From Welwitschia mirabilis (taxonomy: Eukaryota; Gnetophyta; Gnetopsida; Welwitschiales), in the NCBI GenBank assembly GCA_051453625.1, contig JBOZIK010000001.1:105785911-105849910 (forward strand): a DNA stretch of 64,000 nt. The letters are read 5' to 3'. A program made the position numbers and the translations under genes. The stretch's first letter is position 1. Each line of letters starts with the position of its first letter. Shown piece after piece: positions 59,231-64,000 of the stretch. The notes under the pieces were generated by a model. It made no database searches. It was given only the letters and a program-made list of their open reading frames with translations, and was not told the origin of the DNA.

Positions 59231-60461
59231 GGAAATCCAATAAAAGTTGTTTAAATGATTAGATCCCCTGCTAAGGAATGGTCAACACTAAGAGTTAGTG
59301 AGCTGGAAGCAAAGGCTAATCATAGTGAAGTAGTAGCACAAGCACAGATGGTCAATAGATAGCATATGTTAGGCGACTAAGTTACCCATCTTGTGATGAC
59401 TCATGCAATAGGCGAATGAATCAACACAACCTGGTGAAACCTCCTTAGTCAAGACAGGTTAGCGACTGAGTGCAGATTATTGCAGGGCAGCATAGAGGCA
59501 CTCGCGGGAGCACGGTGGCTGGTTGTGTAATGAGAAGATCTAGTAGCAGGAATAGAAAAGGAGTGCTGTAGAGCAATGCAGGACTACAAGTAGGCTGACA
59601 GCTAAGGATCAGTAGGCACATGTTCTAAAGAAGAAACAGGCATGGAATGAGCCATGGCAATAGGTATGCATTGAGATACAGTCAGGTAGGTGGATGAGTA
59701 AGACTACATGTAGGTAGTAGAAGCTTGGTAAACATAGCAGCAAACATGATAGATGAAGTACAGAGATCAACAAGCATAGCTTAGTAGAGTATGTAGCACA
59801 GGGTAGCATAGAAAATTAATGACATAGTTGAGCAAATGCAACATAGGCATAGATCACTGTAGGGCAGGCAATGCACAAGACACAAGAGGTAGAGCAGAAG
59901 CAACAGAAGCTTACAGAGTCGGCACAGCAATTCAGGTAATGTGGAGCATAGGCAAGGCACATGTAGGTGCAGCTAATGCGTAGAGAGAGACCACAGGCAA
60001 TAAGAGTGGAGCAGCAGTCGACTAGATGGCATAACGTAGATGTGCAGTGTGAAGAGACAGAAGATGCAAAGAGGAGCAGCGCAGGGCAATAAGAGGCTAC
60101 AGTAAATCAGCACATAGATGCTGGTTAACTAGGGTCAAAGCCCTAGATATTTTAAAAAAAAAAAAGAAAATTTTTAAAAATGCTGCAAACATTATAAATT
60201 TTATTGTGTAGTCAAAGGTGTTCAATCCTTGCAAGCCTTATAAGAGGATTTTCATAAAAGTCTAGCTTTAAACTAAAAAAAATAGTAAATCTAGATCTAT
60301 GCAAAAAGATTTGAGCTTATAAACTTTAGATTTTAATAGACAAATCTAAAAATATTTCAAATGAAGAGACTAGCAAAGTCATGCAAAAGGTATGCAAGAG
60401 GCAACAAGAAGTATAAGTGCTCAAAGAGTTGTTAAGAAGCTTCAAGAACACTAGCCTAGAA
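59231..60461 (-). other. Element B leader, GC-richer repetitive part
   Basis: From about 59250 to 60130 the plus strand is rich in G and A with recurring short words such as GCATAG, GTAGCAG and GGCAAT. Its GC content is clearly above the rest of the window. Element A has only about 250 bp in the equivalent place. The minus-strand frame at 59609-59809 encodes Leu/Cys/His-rich sequence and is not called a gene. Confidence 0.55.
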
Positions 60462-60473
60462 GCTCTAATACCA
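60462..60473 (-). other. Primer binding site (initiator tRNA-Met) of element B
   Basis: The plus strand reads GCTCTAATACCA two bases from the LTR. It differs at one position (G to A) from the complement of TGGTATCAGAGC. Confidence 0.88.
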
Positions 60474-60475
60474 AT

Positions 60476-60644
60476 TGTTGGGAAAAAAAAATGCTAGAGA
60501 TCAGAAGGCACAAGATTTTCCCAAAAGTGAAATTGTAATTCTTGTTTATTATTCAACAAAGAGCTTGCTTAAATAGCCAAGCATACCATTAGGATTTTCA
60601 CACATTTCGAGATGTGGAACCATGATGTGCAGATAGCCTTAGCA
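60476..60644 (-). repeat. 5' LTR of element B
   Basis: This 169-bp repeat starts TGTTGGG and ends TTAGCA. It is exactly as long as the 5' LTR of element A and clearly related to it. Confidence 0.88.
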
Positions 60645-60649
60645 GTTAA
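60645..60649. repeat. Target site duplication GTTAA, right copy (element B)
   Basis: This matches 55183-55187 and closes element B. Confidence 0.88.
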
Positions 60650-61990
60650 GAGGGAATAGAAAAACATGAGAAATGCTAAAAATAGAAGTAAGTCTTTATT
60701 ACTTTTGCATACTAGAAGCAACACAAAATTAAGGTATAAACCCATAATTAAAGACAAGGATTAGAGCTTTTTATATTAATAACTAAGCTTATCTTAAAAA
60801 ATGTAATTGATTTCTTACCTTTATTAACACCAAATGTATACTTTATTCAACTATAACCTTAGTAACTAAAGTTAAGGCCAAAGGATACCAATTATTTGAT
60901 GGCTACACCCACTTTCAATGTACTAGATTATGTTGGTATTAATATTATTTAATCAACTATGAAATAAGATTATCTTTTTTAATAAAGTATGACTTGATTC
61001 CACATCATTTTTTTTCCTGCAAATCTCACAAAATGTGAAAACATTTATTTATCAGTCTCCTTACTTAAACTATCACCATTATTGTGGTTATTATATCTTT
61101 GATTACTTCTCTTATAATAATGATATAATTTGCCATTTTAGAAACCTATACATTTGAATCCTTCTTTCTTATTAATGATTCTTTCTTTACCTTTAAACAT
61201 AAGAATACATTAGAAAGGATGAATATTGTTAAGATAGGCATTTATTCTTTTTACAAGATTTGAGTTTTGAAATCCTAGGATGACAAATCTTCTCTCTGAG
61301 TAATTCTCTATTCATACGTCTCAAGGATACTTACAAGTTTTTTAATACTTAGCTTTGGTAGATTTTGTTTCTACTTCTTTAATAACAAAGAAAATTAAGT
61401 CACATTTTTTAGAAAGACTTTTTAGATTAATAAGTCTTTCTTATTCTAAATTTTGGCTACTAAATAGTAATTCAATTATTACTTATTAGACTTTATCAAT
61501 AAATCATTTCATTTCTTTGAAGTGCTCATCACCAAGAATTCAAAGGATTTTATCAACATCTATAATTAAACTATTTAAATCTTGTACATTTCTTATAAGC
61601 TATTTGTACAATATCCGAAGATTCTTAGGAACACTTTGCTTTAGTGATATTTGGAAATATCATTTGATTAAAGATTATTTATATGATAAGTAAGGTGTTA
61701 ATGCCATTTTTCATAGGGTTTGAGGATTTTCTTTTTCGTTCTTCATGTATCACTATAAAGGCTAAAGAATTCACATGATTAATGAATTCCATCTCCACTA
61801 TATTCAATAAATCTTATGGATCATAAAGTTATTTCTTTTTGTAGTTTAGTATTTGCAGTTTTAACTAAATAAATAATAGAACTTTTAAAAATAAGATTGT
61901 AGTTAAACTTACATTAGTTGACATATCAATTATAAGAACTTTGCTCGCAAATCTCCAATAATAATTGAAAGAAAAAGGTCCTAAGAAAGT
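60650..61990 (-). pseudogene. Gag (and possible protease-side) remnant of copia element F
   Basis: Reading the minus strand, LSIKKLVSILETYE near 61330-61360 fits the copia gag phrase L-x-x-L-x-x-x-L-x-x-Y-E. Upstream in sense, near 61560, DLNSLIIDVDKILxILGDEHF fits the preceding helices. Downstream near 61130 a phrase GFKCIGFxNGKLYHYYK may be a decayed zinc knuckle, with only one Cys and the His left. From 60900 to 60650 the sequence should lead into protease, but I see no D-x-G motif. Strand and order match the integrase and RT parts at 51.4-55.2 kb. Stops are frequent. Confidence 0.55.
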
Positions 61991-62369
61991 ATCCAAGTAA
62001 TAATAATGATGACAACAACAACATTTTACAAGATGATTCAAAATAAACGCATGGATTATATTGATGAAAATATAATTATATGCTTATATAATATTAACAA
62101 GACTAATTTATAAAGTTACCCTAAGAGAACATAGAAACATAACTAAAACATTGTAGAAAATATATAATAAATATAATAATAATTATTCTAGTAATATAAT
62201 TGTAATTGAATTTACTTTCTCCTCATAAGGATATTTAAATCTATATTTTTACACTTAGGATTAAGATTTAACCATTAAGAACTTTAGCTAATTAATTAAG
62301 GATTGGGCTTTCACAATTATTACTCTAGTTGTAATCTTATTAACTAAAGATATAATCCATAGAACTTCA
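61991..62369 (-). repeat. Probable 3' LTR end of copia element G
   Basis: The right border at 62369 is set by CTTCA followed by the reverse polypurine tract. The left border is not determined because the second LTR is outside the window. Confidence 0.4.
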
Positions 62370-62383
62370 ATCCCCCTCTTAAG
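62370..62383 (-). other. Polypurine tract of copia element G
   Basis: The plus strand reads ATCCCCCTCTTAAG. In sense this is CTTAAGAGGGGGAT, the standard copia tract directly before a 3' LTR. Confidence 0.75.
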
Positions 62384-62555
62384 TCTGAAAGATCATGGTT
62401 ATGACATTAGACCAATGACATGACAATAATAACAATTAAAAAGTAAATACTTTTTGAAAAGAAATAGAAATTCTTATAGCAAACCTCTTAATCCTAAACT
62501 AACATGTGACTTAAAGACTCATGAATATTAATTTAAAATCTTTTGGAAGACTTCC

Positions 62556-62860
62556 TGTTACTAACTTAAAATGACTTCATTTTTTTTACACTATCTAATC
62601 TTTGAATTATGTATAAGAAAAATTATTAAAATAAAATTTACTGCATCTTTATTAATGATTCTAAAGTAGTTCTAATATCACATAGATTTTTATTGTGATA
62701 TACTTCATTTTATCATGGAATACTAGATTGTTAGTCATCTGTATTACAGATTGATTGTTTACAAAGCTTCATAGATCCTTTCTATAGAATATATAATATC
62801 TCAAGAAACTTATTCAGCTAGATCATGTTCTTTCTTTTCTCTTTCTATTGAAAAATTTTT
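62556..62860 (-). pseudogene. RNase H remnant of element G
   Basis: The sense strand reads NNQSVIQMTNNLVFHDKMKY followed by ITIKIYVI. This matches the copia RNase H phrase D-N-Q-S-A-I-x-x-x-x-N-P-V-x-H-x-R-x-K-H-I-x-I-x-x-H nearly residue for residue. The catalytic Asp is now Asn and the key His is Tyr, both G-to-A type changes in the sense strand or C-to-T on the other. Upstream sequence (62.86-63.07 kb) has no clear RT motif. The region up to the polypurine tract is unrecognisable. Confidence 0.75.
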
Positions 62861-63082
62861 TGTTGTATATGTTCACATTAAAATAGTTGATAAGAGTCAT
62901 AGATGCACAGACTTATGTATATATTTGAGTCATAAATTTTGAATGACTGTGTCCCCTCCTAAAAACTACAATATATGGAAAATAATTACCTAGTATTTTA
63001 CCTTTATGCTTTATTTCATGAATCTTCACCCTTTCATCTAATGTAGTGATCTTTACTTCACATTCTGTAAAAACTACATAAT

Positions 63083-63205
63083 AGGAAGAACTGATCTTTT
63101 ACTACTTTAGCAGAAAAGAATGATCTTTTACTACTGTAGTAGGACAGAAATTTTACCACTCTAGTAGGAAAGAATGATCTTTTACTATTCTAGTAGGAGA
63201 ATTGT
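63083..63205. repeat. Minisatellite, about four copies of a 29-35 bp unit
   Basis: The phrase GATCTTTTACTACT followed by TAGTAGGA variants recurs near 63083, 63122, 63150 and 63176. Confidence 0.85.
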
Positions 63206-63299
63206 ACAATATTATTTGTTGGCTTCATGCCCAATAAGTATGTCTAATTGAATAAGTGACTAAAACCTATTATGATTTTTAATGACATGAATGCATAAT

Positions 63300-64000
63300 A
63301 ACATGCTCCAAAATTTGAAAGCATCTTAAAATAATAGCATCTCCTTTTAACAACTTGTTAGGTGATTTCCTATTCTTCCATCATAAACTATTCAATATCT
63401 AAAGGTTATATCAAATTCGTTTTCCTATAAATAGGTAGACAACTTTTTGTATGTGAGCATTGCTTTCATGATATGAAGTATAGTATGATCTATTTGCTCT
63501 ATAATATCATTTTCTTATGTTGTACCTCAAATGATTATTGGCAACATGTTTCTTTTATCTTTAAAAATGGCTCAAATTATTTTGCCTGTAGAATGATTAT
63601 TAGTAATTAGTATGTAAGGTTTTATATTATAGCAACATCCTTTTCAACTTGACTTTTCTAATATTTAAAAGAATTAACATATTACAATTTATATATACTT
63701 TCATGCAATAATTATTAAAAAATGTGAGAAAATACTAGCTATTTTTTAATGTTCCAGTTGCCATTAATCCATGCATATCAAAGTGTAGTAACTTCAACAT
63801 ATTTGTAGATTTATGATTACTTTTCTTCAATCATGTTCTTATGATGTTATTAAATATTCCCACTAGAGACTTTAGGTTCTTCACCTTTGAATATTAAAAA
63901 ACTCTAATAAAATACATGTCTAAGGCTTTCATTGCTTAAGGTTTCATTTGAAATCTATTTTTGAATTTTGAATTTTGAATTTTTATAATTATTTAATGAA
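63300..64000 (-). pseudogene. Integrase remnant of element G
   Basis: Near 63810-63700 the sense strand reads KSTNMLKLLHFDMHGLMATG and then FLTFFNNYCMKVYI. This follows the copia integrase core start P-L-E-L-I-H-x-D-x-x-G-P ... Y-F-x-x-F-x-D-D-x-S-R-x-x-W-V. The first catalytic Asp (in HFD) is kept, while the later D-D is N-N. Near 63340-63300 'NFGACYYAFM' fits the F-G-C-x-C-Y-A-F segment at the integrase C-terminal side. The most upstream part lies beyond 64000. Stops are present throughout. Confidence 0.75.

Larger units (their letters stand above)
55188..60644 (-). mobile_element. Element B: internally deleted Ty1-copia retrotransposon
   Basis: B is complete from LTR to LTR and reads on the minus strand. 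It has a 5' LTR (60476-60644), an initiator tRNA-Met primer site (60462-60473), a leader of about 2.7 kb, gag, zinc knuckle and protease remnants, a short linker piece of pol (55.8-56.3 kb), a polypurine tract (55315-55326) and a 3' LTR (55188-55314). Compared with element A it lacks the integrase core (about 0.9 kb) and RT-RNase H (about 1.3 kb), and its leader carries about 1 kb extra. It could have moved only with enzymes from a relative. GTTAA flanks it, and it is inserted in copia element F. Confidence 0.9.
62384..64000 (-). mobile_element. Element G: Ty1-copia fragment running off the right edge
   Basis: G reads on the minus strand. It contains a polypurine tract, an RNase H remnant (62556-62860), a short minisatellite (63083-63205) and an integrase remnant (63.3-64.0 kb). 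Only about 0.5 kb separates RNase H from integrase, so RT has been deleted. It is distinct from elements A and B in its motifs. Its 5' half lies outside the window. Confidence 0.7.

Noticed and set aside
1-64000. tRNA or rRNA genes
   Set aside because: Apart from short retrotransposon primer sites I found no cloverleaf-like pair of boxes or rRNA phrase.

Overview
The window is nuclear DNA from a plant, probably a seed plant with a large, repeat-rich genome. It is very AT-rich and contains no intact gene I can recognise. It holds decayed plant-type retrotransposons: L1-like LINEs with a DUF4283-like ORF1, Ty1-copia elements, and Ty3-gypsy elements of the Ogre/Tat/Athila (OTA) type with a tRNA-Asp primer site. 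Frames are broken mainly by stops at former Gln, Arg and Trp codons and by G-to-A or C-to-T changes, as expected from long cytosine methylation. The species cannot be named from this sequence. Eleven N gaps are present: 6643-6690, 10383-10961, 12340-12439, 19763-19889, 23161-23569, 23812-23862, 33514-33637, 40021-40050, 40317-40416, 55552-55691 and 55931-56119.

Left part (1-6.6 kb). A LINE ORF1 remnant on the minus strand (1 to about 2.03 kb) lies next to a 1155-bp tandem repeat of about 2.3 copies (2.08-4.74 kb), followed by featureless AT-rich DNA.

Nested block (6.63-35.89 kb). An OTA gypsy element, D (plus strand, 6636-35881, target duplication TCTAT), was entered by two elements. The first is a short gypsy-like gag-only element, E (minus strand, 8925-12452, GTCCT). 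The second is a copia element, A (minus strand, 13680-29664), which was itself entered by a second OTA element, C (plus strand, 18956-28109, AGTAA). Target duplications, primer binding sites and polypurine tracts fix most borders to the base. D keeps gag and protease remnants. A keeps gag, protease, integrase, reverse transcriptase and RNase H remnants. I recognise no reverse transcriptase in C, D or E.

Middle (35.9-50.7 kb). AT-rich DNA precedes a plus-strand LINE ORF2 (endonuclease and reverse transcriptase, about 39.2-42.1 kb). Next come a possible SINE, a degenerate minisatellite (43.1-44.2 kb), a TA microsatellite and a second minisatellite with a unit near 100 bp (44.8-45.9 kb). These are followed by an unrecognised coding-like stretch and a 210-bp inverted repeat with convergent TATA boxes (49.8-50.7 kb).

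Right part (50.7-64 kb). Copia element F (minus strand) is split. RT-RNase H lies at 51.4-52.9 kb, pre-integrase/integrase at 54.4-55.2 kb, and gag at about 60.9-62 kb. F is interrupted by copia element B (55188-60644, target duplication GTTAA) and by a CpG-retaining segment (52.9-54.3 kb) with exon-like splice signals. B is a relative of A that has lost its integrase core and RT-RNase H but keeps a long leader. A third minus-strand copia element, G, enters at 62.37 kb and runs off the right edge.
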